64,000 nucleotides of DNA, from contig JAHBTW010000021.1 of NCBI GenBank assembly GCA_019638385.1, forward strand, positions 23,697 to 87,696. The letters run 5' to 3'. Within the stretch, counting starts at the first letter, position 1. Each line of letters starts with the position of its first letter. Shown in pieces: positions 1 to 9,743 of the stretch. The DNA is from Saprospiraceae bacterium (GTDB taxonomy: Bacteria; Bacteroidota; Bacteroidia; Chitinophagales; Saprospiraceae). A model generated the notes under the pieces. It did not search any database and had not been told where the DNA came from. It saw nothing but the letters and a program-made list of their open reading frames with translations. The translations under genes were made by a program, and so were the position numbers.

Positions 1-2131
1 TGAAGCCGACAAAGTAAGTCAGGTGCGTTTCGGGGGGCACGGCTCTGCCATGGCGCAGGTACACAGCCACATCATCATGCCGCTGGCCAACCGCCGCGAC
101 AAAGAAACCCAGGTGCGCTGGGGCATTGCCGACTTTGAGTATCGCTTCGGGCGCAAACCGGAAGGGATGTGGCTGGCCGAAACCGCCGTGGACACCGAAA
201 CGCTCGAAGTGCTCGCCGAACAGGGCATTCAATTCACGGTGCTGGCGCCCCGGCAGGTCAAAGCCGTTCGCCGCATCGGGGAGCAGGAATGGCGCAACGC
301 CGATGAAAGCAACTTAGACATCCGCTCGCCTTACCTGTGCCGCCTCCCCTCCGGCCGCAGCATCGCCTTGTTTTTTTACCACGGCGATTTGTCGCAAGCC
401 GTTGCATTTCGCGGGCTGCTCAACAACGGCAAGCGATTTGCCGCCACACTCACCGAGGCATTCGACGACAACGACACCCCGCAATTGATACACATTGCCA
501 CCGACGGCGAGAGCTACGGTCATCACCATCGCTACGGCGAAATGGCCCTGGCCGACTGCATCTATACCATTGAAGATAGTCGCGTGGTGCGCATCACCAA
601 CTACGGGGAGTATCTGGCCTTGTTTCCGCCCAAATTGGAGGCTCAAATACACGAGGCGAGTTCCTGGAGTTGCGTACACGGCGTAGAGCGTTGGCGCTCC
701 AACTGCGGCTGCAATTCGGGCGGAAACCCGGGCTGGACGCAAGCCTGGCGCGAGCCGCTGCGCAATGCCCTCAATTGGTTGCGGGATGAACTGACCCAGA
801 TATATGAAAAACAAGCCGGCCCCTTGCTCAAGGATGTGTGGGAAGCCCGAAACGACTACATCGGCGTGCTGCTCCGACGCAACGACGATACGGTGGAGGA
901 CTTCATGGCCCGGCATGTGCGCAAACCCGTAGAAGGACGAGACAAAATGAAGCTCATGCGCCTGATGGAAATTCAGCGCAATGCCCTGCTCATGTTTACC
1001 AGTTGCGGTTGGTTTTTTGATGAAATTTCAGGGATTGAAACCAATCAGATACTCCAGTATGCCGACCGGGCCATGTACTATGCCGGGCAGGTAAACGGCG
1101 GCGCCGATCTGCAAACCCGCTTTGTGGAAATGCTGGCCGCCGCACCGAGCAACAAACACGTCAACGGCGCTGTGAGCTACCTTCAAAACGTAGCGCCCGC
1201 AAGGGTAAACCTCCGTCGCGTGGGCATGCACATCGCCGCGTCTTCGCTCTTTGAGGAGTACCCCGAGCGCATTGAACTGTTCAATTACATCACCGAGAGC
1301 GAGGAGTTTGAACGCTTGGAGGCGGGCATACTGCGTCTGGCACTGGGGCGCACGATTGTGAAATCGAAGGTGACGTATTCTGAAAAACACTTCAGTTTTG
1401 CCACGCTGTATCTCGGCCAGCAGAACATCATCGGCAATATTTCTCTCAATATGAGCCGCGCCGTGTTTGATCAGATGCAAGAGCGCATCAAACAGGCTTT
1501 TCTCAGTCCCGATCTGGCCGGCGTTATCGGTATCATGCAGGAATATTTTGGGCCGGAAAAATATTCCCTCGACCATCTCTTCAAGGACGAAAAGCGCAAA
1601 ATACTCAGCCTCATCGCCGAAAAGAGTCTTCAGGAAATCGAACGAGACTTCCGCGACATCTATGCCGACAATTACCAACTCATGGCCGGCATTGCCCGCA
1701 ACGACATGCCGGTGCCCGCCGCGTGGCGCCACGCCGCGCAGTTTATCGTCAATCAGGATTTGTTGCGCTACTTCGAAGGCGATGCTTTCCGCATTCGCGA
1801 ACTCAAGCGATTGGCGCAGGAAATGACAACCTGGGGCTTTTCCTACACCAACGAACCGACGCTTAACCTCGCCATCAGTGAGCGCATCCATGCAGAAGTC
1901 AAAGGGTTGGCGCATCCCGAAACCCCGCTTCGGCATTTGGAAAAACTCATTCAGGTACTCGAAATCATTCAAAAAATGGAGATTAAGCCGGATGTATGGA
2001 AAAGCCAAACCGTATTTTTTTCGCTTTTCAAAGGCTACCGCAACGGCGAATGGGTGTTCAGCAGCGCAGAATGGGAAAAGGCTTTTTTCCGGCTCGGGGA
2101 GTTGCTGTTGTTTCGCAGGGAGGTGGAGTGA
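1..2131 (+). CDS. DUF3536 / GH57-like glycosidase domain protein, 5' truncated by window edge
   Basis: The frame is open to base 2, so the GTG at 23 is internal and the gene begins before the window. The N-terminal part resembles the glycoside hydrolase family 57 (beta/alpha)7 barrel fold (GGHGSAMAQVHSHIIMPL, GRKPEGMWLAETAVD), and the remainder matches the DUF3536 architecture in which this barrel is followed by a long helical C-terminal region. Such proteins are predicted to act on alpha-glucans; no activity can be shown from sequence alone. I estimate that roughly the first 100 residues are missing. The gene is convergent with nqrF and both end at the hairpin at 2143-2193. The family call is from recognition of the motifs. 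Confidence 0.8.
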   Translation, partial: EADKVSQVRFGGHGSAMAQVHSHIIMPLANRRDKETQVRWGIADFEYRFGRKPEGMWLAETAVDTETLEVLAEQGIQFTVLAPRQVKAVRRIGEQEWRNADESNLDIRSPYLCRLPSGRSIALFFYHGDLSQAVAFRGLLNNGKRFAATLTEAFDDNDTPQLIHIATDGESYGHHHRYGEMALADCIYTIEDSRVVRITNYGEYLALFPPKLEAQIHEASSWSCVHGVERWRSNCGCNSGGNPGWTQAWREPLRNALNWLRDELTQIYEKQAGPLLKDVWEARNDYIGVLLRRNDDTVEDFMARHVRKPVEGRDKMKLMRLMEIQRNALLMFTSCGWFFDEISGIETNQILQYADRAMYYAGQVNGGADLQTRFVEMLAAAPSNKHVNGAVSYLQNVAPARVNLRRVGMHIAASSLFEEYPERIELFNYITESEEFERLEAGILRLALGRTIVKSKVTYSEKHFSFATLYLGQQNIIGNISLNMSRAVFDQMQERIKQAFLSPDLAGVIGIMQEYFGPEKYSLDHLFKDEKRKILSLIAEKSLQEIERDFRDIYADNYQLMAGIARNDMPVPAAWRHAAQFIVNQDLLRYFEGDAFRIRELKRLAQEMTTWGFSYTNEPTLNLAISERIHAEVKGLAHPETPLRHLEKLIQVLEIIQKMEIKPDVWKSQTVFFSLFKGYRNGEWVFSSAEWEKAFFRLGELLLFRREVE

Positions 2132-2142
2132 TGTTGTATTGA

Positions 2143-2193
2143 AAAAGGAGCCGCAAGGTCGCAAAACGCTTGCGATACCTTGCGGCTCCTTTT
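2143..2193. terminator. Bidirectional Rho-independent terminator
   Basis: A perfect 17-bp inverted repeat (2143-2159 with 2177-2193) begins with AAAA and ends with TTTT, so it works in both directions. The loop contains a second small stem (CGCAA/TTGCG). It lies between the stop codons of two convergent genes, the DUF3536 gene and nqrF. Confidence 0.85.
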
Positions 2194-2229
2194 ATACTCC
2201 TGTTCGTCTCGAAAACTAACGCTCCGTCA

Positions 2230-3549
2230 TTACCCTCCGAAGTCGTCGAAAGCGATGTTTTCTTCCGGTACGCCAAGTTCGTCGAGTGTTTTGATGACCG
2301 ATTGGTTCATCATAGGCGGGCCGCAGAAGTAGTACTCCACTTCTTCCGGTTCAGGGTGGTTCTTGAGGTATTGCTCGTACAACACCGGCATGATGAACCC
2401 GACGAAGCCGTCGCCTTCCGCGTTGATGTCTGTTTTGGTTTTCCAGTTGTCTTCCGGCAGCGGGTTATCGAGGGCGATGTAGAACTTGAAGTTCGGAAAC
2501 TCGCGCTCGATGGCCCTGAAGTCCTCCACATAAAACAACTCGCGGCGCGTACGGCCGCCATACCAGTACGACACTTTGCGGTCGGTGGTTTTGAGCGTAT
2601 GGAAGAGATGGAAGAGGTGCGAGCGCAGTGGCGCCATACCTGCTCCGCCACCGATATACACCATTTCGCGTTTCGTAGGCTTAATGAAAAATTCGCCGTA
2701 AGGGCCGGAGATGACCACTTTATCGCCGGGTTTGCGCGTAAATACATAAGAAGAGCACACGCCCGGATTCACGTTCATCCAGCCATTGGCGGCCCGATCC
2801 CAGGGCGGCGTGGCGATGCGGATGTTGAGCATCACGATGTTGCCCTCTGCGGGGTGGTTGGCCATAGAGTAGGCGCGAAACTGCGGCTCATCGTTTTTCA
2901 TTTTCAAACCCCACATCTTATACTTGTCCCACTCCGGGCGAAACTCGTCATCTGCCTTGCCCATCGCCGGGTGAGAGGCGATATCAATGCCGGCGAAATC
3001 GCACTCAATGACCGGCACATCAATCTGAACGTAACCGCCCGACTCAAAATCGAGGTGTTCGCCATCCGGCAATTTCACTATAAATTCTTTGATAAAAGTG
3101 GCTACATTGTAGTTGGATACCACTTCGCATTCCCACTTCTTGATACCGAAGATTTCTTCCGGCACGCGAATTTGCATGTCTTGCCGCACTTTCACCTGAC
3201 AGGCCAGCCGCACATGATCGGCCACATCTTTGCGCGTGAGGTGGTTCATCTCGGTGGGCAGTACGTCGCCGCCGCCGGCATCCACCTGACACTTGCACAT
3301 GGCACAGGTGCCGCCCCCGCCGCAAGCAGAAGGCAGAAACACGTTTTTGTCAGACAAAACCGAAAGCAGCGTGGCGCCGGGCTTCACATACATGGGGTTT
3401 TCTTCATCGCCGTTGATGACGATTTTCACATCGCCCTGCGGCACTAAGCGCTTACGCGCATAGATGAGGATGAAAGATAACCCCAGAATGACTGCGCCGA
3501 ATACGACGATGGCCCAGAGAATATTAATCGGATTGAATAAGAGTATCAT
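2230..3549 (-). CDS. nqrF: Na+-translocating NADH:quinone reductase subunit F
   Basis: NqrF is the NADH-oxidising entry subunit of the Na+-NQR complex in the inner membrane. A single N-terminal membrane helix (about residues 8-30) is followed by a plant-type [2Fe-2S] ferredoxin domain with ligands C76, C82, C85 and C117. A ferredoxin-reductase module follows, with the FAD-binding RAYSMANHP motif and the NAD-binding GGGAGMAPLRSH loop. Its 439 residues are close to the usual length. It is the last gene of nqrABCDEF, 23 bp after nqrE, and ends before the bidirectional terminator at 2143-2193. Confidence 0.97.
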   Translation of the reverse strand: MILLFNPINILWAIVVFGAVILGLSFILIYARKRLVPQGDVKIVINGDEENPMYVKPGATLLSVLSDKNVFLPSACGGGGTCAMCKCQVDAGGGDVLPTEMNHLTRKDVADHVRLACQVKVRQDMQIRVPEEIFGIKKWECEVVSNYNVATFIKEFIVKLPDGEHLDFESGGYVQIDVPVIECDFAGIDIASHPAMGKADDEFRPEWDKYKMWGLKMKNDEPQFRAYSMANHPAEGNIVMLNIRIATPPWDRAANGWMNVNPGVCSSYVFTRKPGDKVVISGPYGEFFIKPTKREMVYIGGGAGMAPLRSHLFHLFHTLKTTDRKVSYWYGGRTRRELFYVEDFRAIEREFPNFKFYIALDNPLPEDNWKTKTDINAEGDGFVGFIMPVLYEQYLKNHPEPEEVEYYFCGPPMMNQSVIKTLDELGVPEENIAFDDFGG

Positions 3550-3572
3550 AGCGGGATACGATTAGTTGTGAT

Positions 3573-4193
3573 TTAATTGCCCGGTACGGCAGCGGCCAGC
3601 TCTGCGGGGTTAATACCCATAAGGCTCATAAACGCAATGCCCATCAGCCCGGTGAGAATGAAGGCCATGCCCAGTCCGCGCAGGGCAGGCGGCACATTGG
3701 AGTATTTGATCTTCTCGCGGATGGCAGCCAGCGCCACCACGGCCAGGAACCAGCCCAGCCCGCCGCCCAAGCCGAACGTAACGGATTCGGCGAGGTTGTA
3801 TTCGCGTGCCACCATAAACAAGGCGCCGCCGAGGATGGCACAGTTTACTGTGATGAGCGGAAGAAATATTCCCAGCGCGTTATACAGCGAAGGCGAAATC
3901 TTTTCCACCACCATTTCTACCAATTGCACCATAGCGGCAATGGTGGAAATGAACAGGATAAAACGCAGGAAGGTCAGATCGGCGCCGAAAATGCCGCGCT
4001 CGGTGAGCAGGTACTCGTTGAGCAGCCAGTTGATAGGGATGGTAATTCCCAATACAAAGATGACTGCCAGGCCGAGGCCGACGGCTGTTTTTACCGTTTT
4101 GGATACCGCCAGAAAAGAGCACATGCCGAGAAAGTAGGCAAGTATCATGTTCTCGATGAAAGCGGCTTTAAGAAAAATATTGAACAGTTCCAT
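3573..4193 (-). CDS. nqrE: Na+-translocating NADH:quinone reductase subunit E
   Basis: NqrE is a multi-span membrane subunit (206 residues, about six helices) that pairs with NqrD to form the inverted-repeat membrane core carrying a bound iron centre. The start MELFNIFLKAAFIENMILAYFLGMCSFLAVSK, quoted here as MELFNIFLKAAFIEN followed by AYFLGMCSFLAVSK, is typical of the family and includes the conserved cysteine before the second half of the helix. It sits between nqrD (27 bp upstream) and nqrF (23 bp downstream), so cotranscription is expected. Confidence 0.96.
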   Translation of the reverse strand: MELFNIFLKAAFIENMILAYFLGMCSFLAVSKTVKTAVGLGLAVIFVLGITIPINWLLNEYLLTERGIFGADLTFLRFILFISTIAAMVQLVEMVVEKISPSLYNALGIFLPLITVNCAILGGALFMVAREYNLAESVTFGLGGGLGWFLAVVALAAIREKIKYSNVPPALRGLGMAFILTGLMGIAFMSLMGINPAELAAAVPGN

Positions 4194-4220
4194 GTCGGAA
4201 AATTTAGGTCGTTTGCGAAA

Positions 4221-4952
4221 TTAAGATATATCCACCAAGCTCTTGTTGTAAGAGCGATGCACCCATATCAGGATGCCGATGATGAACAACGCGGCTGCGG
4301 GCAGCACCATAAGGCCGTTGTTGGTATAGCCGTACAACAAGCTGCTTTCGTTGGCTGTGTTGATCCAGTATTGAGTCGTTTCATTGCTCGGCCCTATGAT
4401 GTTCATCACAATGGGCGTGCCGGTAAACAGGGTTCCCTTGCCAAACAGTTCGCGGAAAAATGCCACGATGATGAGTATAGCGCCGTAGCCCAAGCCGTTG
4501 CCAATGCCATCCAAAAACGACTTCCAGGGCTTGTTGGCCATAGCGAAAGCCTCCAGGCGGCCCATGATGATACAGTTGGTAATGATGAGGCCGATGAATA
4601 CCGACAACTGCTTCCACACCGGGTAGCTAAGCGCCTTGAGCGCCAGTTCCACAATGGTTACCAAAGTAGCAACCACAACCAATTGCACGATCATACGCAC
4701 CTGCTTGGGAATGTAATTGCGCAGCATCGAGATGGTTACATTCGAGGAAGCCGCCACAAATATCACCGCAATGGACATCACGATGGAGGGCAGCAACTGC
4801 GTTGTAACGGCCAATGCAGAGCATATACCGAGCACCTGTACGGTGATCGGGTTGTTGCTTTGCAGCGGGTCCGTCAGCAGCTTGCGCTCCTTTTTGCCGA
4901 ACCAGGGTTCTTTTTCCTGTACGCCTATTGTTTGGGTTGCTGTATCCGCCAT
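4221..4952 (-). CDS. nqrD: Na+-translocating NADH:quinone reductase subunit D
   Basis: This 243-residue integral membrane subunit is related to NqrE. After a short cytoplasmic N-terminus the signature NNPITVQVLGICSALAVTTQ carries the conserved cysteine-containing helix, and the protein has about six hydrophobic segments, including IIMGRLEAFAMANKP. With NqrE it forms the Na+-conducting core between the flavin subunits. It lies 75 bp after nqrC and 27 bp before nqrE. Confidence 0.96.
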   Translation of the reverse strand: MADTATQTIGVQEKEPWFGKKERKLLTDPLQSNNPITVQVLGICSALAVTTQLLPSIVMSIAVIFVAASSNVTISMLRNYIPKQVRMIVQLVVVATLVTIVELALKALSYPVWKQLSVFIGLIITNCIIMGRLEAFAMANKPWKSFLDGIGNGLGYGAILIIVAFFRELFGKGTLFTGTPIVMNIIGPSNETTQYWINTANESSLLYGYTNNGLMVLPAAALFIIGILIWVHRSYNKSLVDIS

Positions 4953-5027
4953 GACGCGTTATTTTTCAGATTAAATGTTAACAATTGAATGCCGGGGAAA
5001 AAGCCCCGCTGTAATGCTGTGCCGGTT

Positions 5028-5753
5028 TTATTTGCCGCCGGCCTGTATTTTTTTGATGTACGGTTCGTAATACTTCAGGCCGCGCCGAAGCATTTCTGTC
5101 ACCCCATTGCCGGTGATGGTAGCGCCGGAAATGGCATCCACATCGTGATCTGCATCGGCCACGCCGCCTTTGCGCACGTTGACCGCGACCAATTCGCCTT
5201 CATCATTGTAGAGTTTTTTACTGACAAACTGTGCCGGGAAACCGGGGTTGTCTTTTATCTCAGCGCCCAGGCCCGGCGTTTCGGCTTTGTGATCGAACGA
5301 TACGCCTGCAATGGTGTTCATGTCGGCCTCTACGGCAATGCTACCCCATATTTCATCCCACAGGCCGCTGCCGCGCACCGAAAGAATATAGTATGGATTG
5401 CCCTGGTCATCTTTGTAAATAAAAAGCGGCAGTACCCGGTCGGCTTCCGGTTTTTTCTTTTCCTGCTCCAATTTGATTTGCTCGGCCACACGGCCCTGCA
5501 CTTCCTCGCCTTTCATGTTCAGGGCGTGTTGATCTACACGATCTTCAAACAGATCAAGCACTTCCTGATCGCTCATCTCTTTGAGCGGCTTGGGCAGTTT
5601 CTTTTCTACGGCCGTCAGAATAGCGCGTTTGTTGAACACTGCTTCCGCTTTGAGCGCAGCCGGCTCCGTAATGTAAAGCATACCCGCCAGCAGAACCGCC
5701 GCGAGGGTGGTCATGGTGAGTACGAATCGGAGGATATATCCTGTTGAATTCAC
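5028..5753 (-). CDS. nqrC: Na+-translocating NADH:quinone reductase subunit C
   Basis: NqrC is a periplasm-facing flavoprotein anchored by one N-terminal helix (about residues 8-28). The FMN-binding domain ends in the flavinylation motif DAISGATITGNGV, where T212 of SGAT is the candidate for the covalent phosphoester-linked FMN. At 241 residues the length is normal. It follows nqrB by 82 bp. No apbE flavin transferase gene, needed for this modification, lies in the window, so it must be elsewhere. Confidence 0.96.
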   Translation of the reverse strand: MNSTGYILRFVLTMTTLAAVLLAGMLYITEPAALKAEAVFNKRAILTAVEKKLPKPLKEMSDQEVLDLFEDRVDQHALNMKGEEVQGRVAEQIKLEQEKKKPEADRVLPLFIYKDDQGNPYYILSVRGSGLWDEIWGSIAVEADMNTIAGVSFDHKAETPGLGAEIKDNPGFPAQFVSKKLYNDEGELVAVNVRKGGVADADHDVDAISGATITGNGVTEMLRRGLKYYEPYIKKIQAGGK

Positions 5754-5835
5754 GACTTAAATTTTTTATTCATTACCAACATCCGCCGAAGCGGCATGTT
5801 CTCAAAAACGGTTACAATTCATCCCAAACAGCGCC

Positions 5836-7107
5836 TTATGCCTCCGCCGTTGCAGGCTTAGCGCGGCGCTTCATATTTCTCGACACCACCACATGGTCAA
5901 TGAGCGGCGCAAATACATTCATAAACAAAATGGCCAGCATCCAGCCCTCCGGATAGGCGGGGTTCAATACCCGCACAATGAGGCCCACGGCGCCGATGAG
6001 GAAACCGTAAATCCATTTTCCGATATTGGTGGAAGAAGCCGTCACCGGGTCGGTGGCCATGAATGCCATTGCAAACAGGAAGCTGCCCATAGAGAAATGG
6101 TAGTACCAAGGCACCTGCATGAAGGGCGTATTGCCCCAGCCGTTGAGCAGCAAGCCGGTAAATACTAAGCCCAATACCATAGATACCATGATGCGCCAGG
6201 AGGCAATGCCCGTTGCGATGAGCATCAATGCACCGGCAATGATGAGCGGCTTGCTCGTTTCGCCGATGGAACCGGGGATGCCGCCCCAGAACATTTGCGA
6301 CGGAGTGTACACCTGCGTCACAGCTTCCCATCCGCCTTTGGAGGCCAGGGCCATAGGAGTAGCGCCCGTATATCCGTCCATCACGGCGGCCCCTCCTGCG
6401 CCGAATGTGCTCCAACCGGCGCTATTGAAGAGCGAGTCGAACAAGTGATGCGCCCAACCGTACATTTCGCCCACATACTGCCCGGCAGATTTTTCGATGC
6501 CGGATATCCACACATCATCGCCGGAGATGTGCCCCGGATACGCGAAGAACACGAATACCCGCGCCAGCAGCGCGATGTTGAGAATGTTCATACCCGTACC
6601 CCCGAAGGCTTCTTTGCCGATGATAACAGCAAACGCTACCGATAGGGCCAGAATCGTGAGCGGCAAATCGGGCGGCATGATGAGCGGAATCAAAGCTCCC
6701 GACACGAGAAAACCTTCCTCGATGCCGTGCCCTTTTTTGTAGGCGTAATAAAACTCGATGCCCAGACCGACTACATGCGTCACCACAAAAATGGGCAACA
6801 ACTTGATGAGGCCGTGAACGAGTTTGAGGTGAAACCCGTCAAACAACCCGGTATGCATTCCCAATGCTGCGAAGTGTTGATGGCCGATGTTGTAAGTGCC
6901 GAACAGATAACACAGTTGCAGGGCAATCACCACCATCACCATGGTGCGCTTGAGGTCCATGCCGTCGCGAACGTGAACGCCGCTTTTGGTCACATGATTC
7001 GGTGCGAACGCAAAGGTGAAGAAGCCGTCATATAAGGTGTGCAGAAACGGTTGCTTCTTCTTGTCGGGTTCGATTCTGCTGAAAAAATTGAGCAGTTTCT
7101 GTTTCAT
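5836..7107 (-). CDS. nqrB: Na+-translocating NADH:quinone reductase subunit B
   Basis: NqrB is the largest membrane subunit (423 residues, about ten helices). It carries one covalent FMN and riboflavin and contributes to the Na+ pathway and quinone site. The flavinylation motif GYTGATPMALAS puts the candidate threonine at T250. The N-terminus (KPFLHTLYDG-like, here KQPFLHTLYDG) and the early HVRDGMDLKRTM segment are typical. It lies 40 bp after nqrA. Confidence 0.96.
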   Translation of the reverse strand: MKQKLLNFFSRIEPDKKKQPFLHTLYDGFFTFAFAPNHVTKSGVHVRDGMDLKRTMVMVVIALQLCYLFGTYNIGHQHFAALGMHTGLFDGFHLKLVHGLIKLLPIFVVTHVVGLGIEFYYAYKKGHGIEEGFLVSGALIPLIMPPDLPLTILALSVAFAVIIGKEAFGGTGMNILNIALLARVFVFFAYPGHISGDDVWISGIEKSAGQYVGEMYGWAHHLFDSLFNSAGWSTFGAGGAAVMDGYTGATPMALASKGGWEAVTQVYTPSQMFWGGIPGSIGETSKPLIIAGALMLIATGIASWRIMVSMVLGLVFTGLLLNGWGNTPFMQVPWYYHFSMGSFLFAMAFMATDPVTASSTNIGKWIYGFLIGAVGLIVRVLNPAYPEGWMLAILFMNVFAPLIDHVVVSRNMKRRAKPATAEA

Positions 7108-7147
7108 ATTATTGTCGTTAGACTTTTTGTATCTCGTTTTGTTACTA

Positions 7148-8803
7148 TCACATTTGCTCTTGCATCATCTCCAGACCGTCGCGGAGGATGTTTTGCAGCG
7201 GCTGTTTCGAGGTGCAGGCAAATTCGCACAGGGCGATGTCTTCTTCACTCATTTCCAAAATGCCCAGCCCTTCCATGCGTTCAATATCGCCGGCAAGAAT
7301 GGCTTTGCACAGGTGTTGGGGCAGAACGTCCATCGGCAACACATCCTCGTATTGACCGGTCATGACAAATGCGCGCTGCTCGCCGTGCGTATTGGTATTG
7401 GCCTGAAAAGGCTCTTTGGGGAAAAGGAGATTGCTGAGGTAGGTGCGCGACACCGTGGGGCGGCGATAAGAAGGCGCCAGCCAACCGAACATTTCATAGT
7501 CGTCGCCTTCTTCCAGCACGGTGACCTGATCGTCGAATGCATTGAGGAAACCCGCGCCGTCTTTCTTCGCGCCGGTGAGCACATCGCCGGAAACGATGCG
7601 GACATTATCGCCGCTTACCCGGCCTTCCAGCAAATCGCCGATGTTGGCGCCGAGCACGGTGTGTACATAACCGGTTTCTTTCAGTTCAGCGCCGGTAAGG
7701 GCCACCACGCGGGCGGCGTTGTAGCGCTCTTCCACAAACAAAGCGCCGAGGGAAATGACTTCCTGCACGCCGACTACCCACACCTTATCGCCTGAGCGAA
7801 TCGGTTGGGTGTGGTGAATTTGCACTCCCACGTTGCCTGCCGGGTGTTTGCCGCGAAACCAGGTTTTTTCCACCCCGGTTGCCTGCGTAAACACAGCAGA
7901 GGGCGCTTTATCGCCGCGCGCATCCAAGCCCAGCCGTACTTTGCCGTTGGTGAGACGAGCCAGCACGTCCAGACCTTTCTGGAACGCAAGCCCCTGACCT
8001 TCCACCACATAGTTGAGGTCGGGCGCCAGGGGGGCTGTATCGAAAGTGGAGATAAAAATATCGCGGGGCACATCGCCGGGCGCCGGAATGACGTCGAACG
8101 GGCGTTGCCGGAGCAATGCCCATCCGCCGGAATCCATGAGGAAGTTTTGCAATTCTTCCAGGCTGCAATTCGTGGAATCGGGCGGCGTGAGTGTGCGGTA
8201 CTGCTGCTCCTTATCGGCCAAAATGATAACTTCCGCAATGGCGCGCTTGGCGGCGCGGTTGACGGCAATCACCTCTCCGCTGACGGGCGCCACGAATTTT
8301 ACCTGCGGATTGGTTTTGTCGTGAAACAACGGATCGCCGGCTTTCACTTCATCGCCGACTTCCACTTCCATTTTGGGAATGGGCGATATACCTTTGTAAT
8401 TGGGCGGCTGCACGGCATAGGTTTTGACGTGGGCAGAGACGCGTTTGCGCGCCGCTTCTCCTTCCAACAGGATGTCAAAGCCCTTTTTCAGGGAAATGAT
8501 CGGAGCGCCGGCCGTGTATTCCGGTTTGGGAGAATCGAAAATTTCGTTGAGGCGTGGATACACGGAGTAGTTTTGCCCGTCTTTGTCCGCTCCGATTTGC
8601 CGGGCTTTTATTCCCAGCAAATTGTCGGACACCTGAATGAGCATGCCCAAAATGAGCAGCGCCACCACCGCCAACAGCGTATAAACCAAGTAATTAGGAT
8701 TCGAGCCGGAGGCCGATTGAGCGGCGGCATCTACCCAGGCTGCGCCCGTAAATACGAGCAGAAGGAGGCCCTTGAGTGTTCTTCGTTTCATTACTTTTAT
8801 CAT
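7148..8803 (-). CDS. nqrA: Na+-translocating NADH:quinone reductase subunit A, with membrane-anchored N-terminal extension
   Basis: NqrA is the cytoplasmic quinone-binding subunit. The conserved part starts near residue 100 (ISLKKGFDILLEGEA) and contains an RnfC-like barrel-sandwich domain, where KMEVEVGDEVKAGDPLF is the lipoyl-like segment. The protein has 551 residues, about 100 more than the classical Vibrio type. The extra N-terminus has a signal-like helix (residues 8-28) and a second helix (about 38-58), so this NqrA is probably membrane tethered. It is the first gene of nqrABCDEF, with a good promoter element at 8857-8864. Confidence 0.95.
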   Translation of the reverse strand: MIKVMKRRTLKGLLLLVFTGAAWVDAAAQSASGSNPNYLVYTLLAVVALLILGMLIQVSDNLLGIKARQIGADKDGQNYSVYPRLNEIFDSPKPEYTAGAPIISLKKGFDILLEGEAARKRVSAHVKTYAVQPPNYKGISPIPKMEVEVGDEVKAGDPLFHDKTNPQVKFVAPVSGEVIAVNRAAKRAIAEVIILADKEQQYRTLTPPDSTNCSLEELQNFLMDSGGWALLRQRPFDVIPAPGDVPRDIFISTFDTAPLAPDLNYVVEGQGLAFQKGLDVLARLTNGKVRLGLDARGDKAPSAVFTQATGVEKTWFRGKHPAGNVGVQIHHTQPIRSGDKVWVVGVQEVISLGALFVEERYNAARVVALTGAELKETGYVHTVLGANIGDLLEGRVSGDNVRIVSGDVLTGAKKDGAGFLNAFDDQVTVLEEGDDYEMFGWLAPSYRRPTVSRTYLSNLLFPKEPFQANTNTHGEQRAFVMTGQYEDVLPMDVLPQHLCKAILAGDIERMEGLGILEMSEEDIALCEFACTSKQPLQNILRDGLEMMQEQM

Positions 8804-8856
8804 TGTAGCTTGCCGGATATTTCGCTTTGCCGAACATCCTTTTTTTAAAAGCAGCG

Positions 8857-8864
8857 CAAAGTTA
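8857..8864 (-). promoter_or_regulatory. Putative -7 element (TAACTTTG) of the nqr operon
   Basis: The minus strand reads TAACTTTG, matching the Bacteroidota -7 consensus TAnnTTTG, about 54 bp upstream of the nqrA start. A clear -33 TTTG at ideal spacing was not found, so this is a motif-based guess. Confidence 0.45.
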
Positions 8865-8972
8865 TAAACCTTTGGATTATCTAAAAGCAGAATTCCGGAT
8901 TTGATGTTCGTATGTAATAGCTATTTAGATTTGATCTACATAGATAGGACAGGAATGGAATACACCGGACGG

Positions 8973-9557
8973 TCAATCCATAAATACCTCCGTCACATCC
9001 ACCTCCAGATTGGGTATGATGGGGGTGGTGGCTATATCGCCCTCAACTTTGGGTTGGAGGCCAATGTAAATGCCTTGTTCATTGAGTTTCCAAACTTGAA
9101 TGGTTTTTTCTATGGGTGATACCACCCAGTATTCCAGCACGCCGGCCTCCTGGTAGAGTTCAAATTTGTCCTTCATCTCGGTACGGCTGTTACCCGGCGA
9201 GAGGATTTCAATAATAAGGTCGGGCGCTCCGTTGCAGCCACGAGCATCCAATTTGGCAGTATCGCAGATGACACAAAGATCGGGCTGCACCACGGTAACG
9301 GCATCTTTGTCCTCTCGGGTACGTGTGAGGCGCACATCGAAGGGAGCAACATAGACTTTGCAGGGGGTTTTCCACAAAGCGTTGGCGAAGAGCCGTGTAA
9401 GCCCTGTGACAATCTCTTGATGCTTGCGCGAAGGCGCGCCCATCTTACGGATTTTTCCTCGCAGGAGTTCTACACGCTCTTCAAATTTCCAAAGCAGGTA
9501 ATCAGCGTATGTATAATTGCCGTTGAGGTCTAATTGATCAAGCGAAGTGATAATCAT
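8973..9557 (-). CDS. Uma2 family (DUF820) endonuclease-like protein
   Basis: This 194-residue protein has the Uma2/DUF820 fold of the PD-(D/E)xK nuclease superfamily. Recognisable parts are the N-terminal YADYLLWKFEERVELLRGKI with the conserved glutamate, the central VVQPDLCVIC with its aspartate, and PDLIIEILSPGNSRTEMKDK, which supplies the E-x-(8-12)-K portion of the active site. Members are common in cyanobacteria and Bacteroidota; their biological role is unknown. It is a single gene, divergent from the next one, with its own TATTTTTG element just upstream. Confidence 0.9.
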   Translation of the reverse strand: MIITSLDQLDLNGNYTYADYLLWKFEERVELLRGKIRKMGAPSRKHQEIVTGLTRLFANALWKTPCKVYVAPFDVRLTRTREDKDAVTVVQPDLCVICDTAKLDARGCNGAPDLIIEILSPGNSRTEMKDKFELYQEAGVLEYWVVSPIEKTIQVWKLNEQGIYIGLQPKVEGDIATTPIIPNLEVDVTEVFMD

Positions 9558-9582
9558 AGCCGCAAAATTGATGTGATGCTTG

Positions 9583-9590
9583 CAAAAATA
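9583..9590 (-). promoter_or_regulatory. Putative -7 element (TATTTTTG) of the Uma2 gene
   Basis: On the minus strand TATTTTTG fits the TAnnTTTG consensus and lies 26 bp upstream of the ATG, giving a short leader. No -33 match is evident. Confidence 0.4.
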
Positions 9591-9743
9591 GACATTTTTG
9601 ATGAATGAGGCCGTTTCGGTTTTTTCAATAATACTACTACTTCCTGTTTTTACCCCGCTCTCGTCTTCCTATTCTTGTACTTTCGCACCGGCATGTTTCT
9701 TTGCGCCTGCCCTGATTTTTTTTACACTAAAAATTGGTAAAAC

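Noticed and set aside
2170..3447. Plus-strand frame of 425 codons opposite nqrF
   Set aside because: It is the antisense of a complete nqrF and has no domain.
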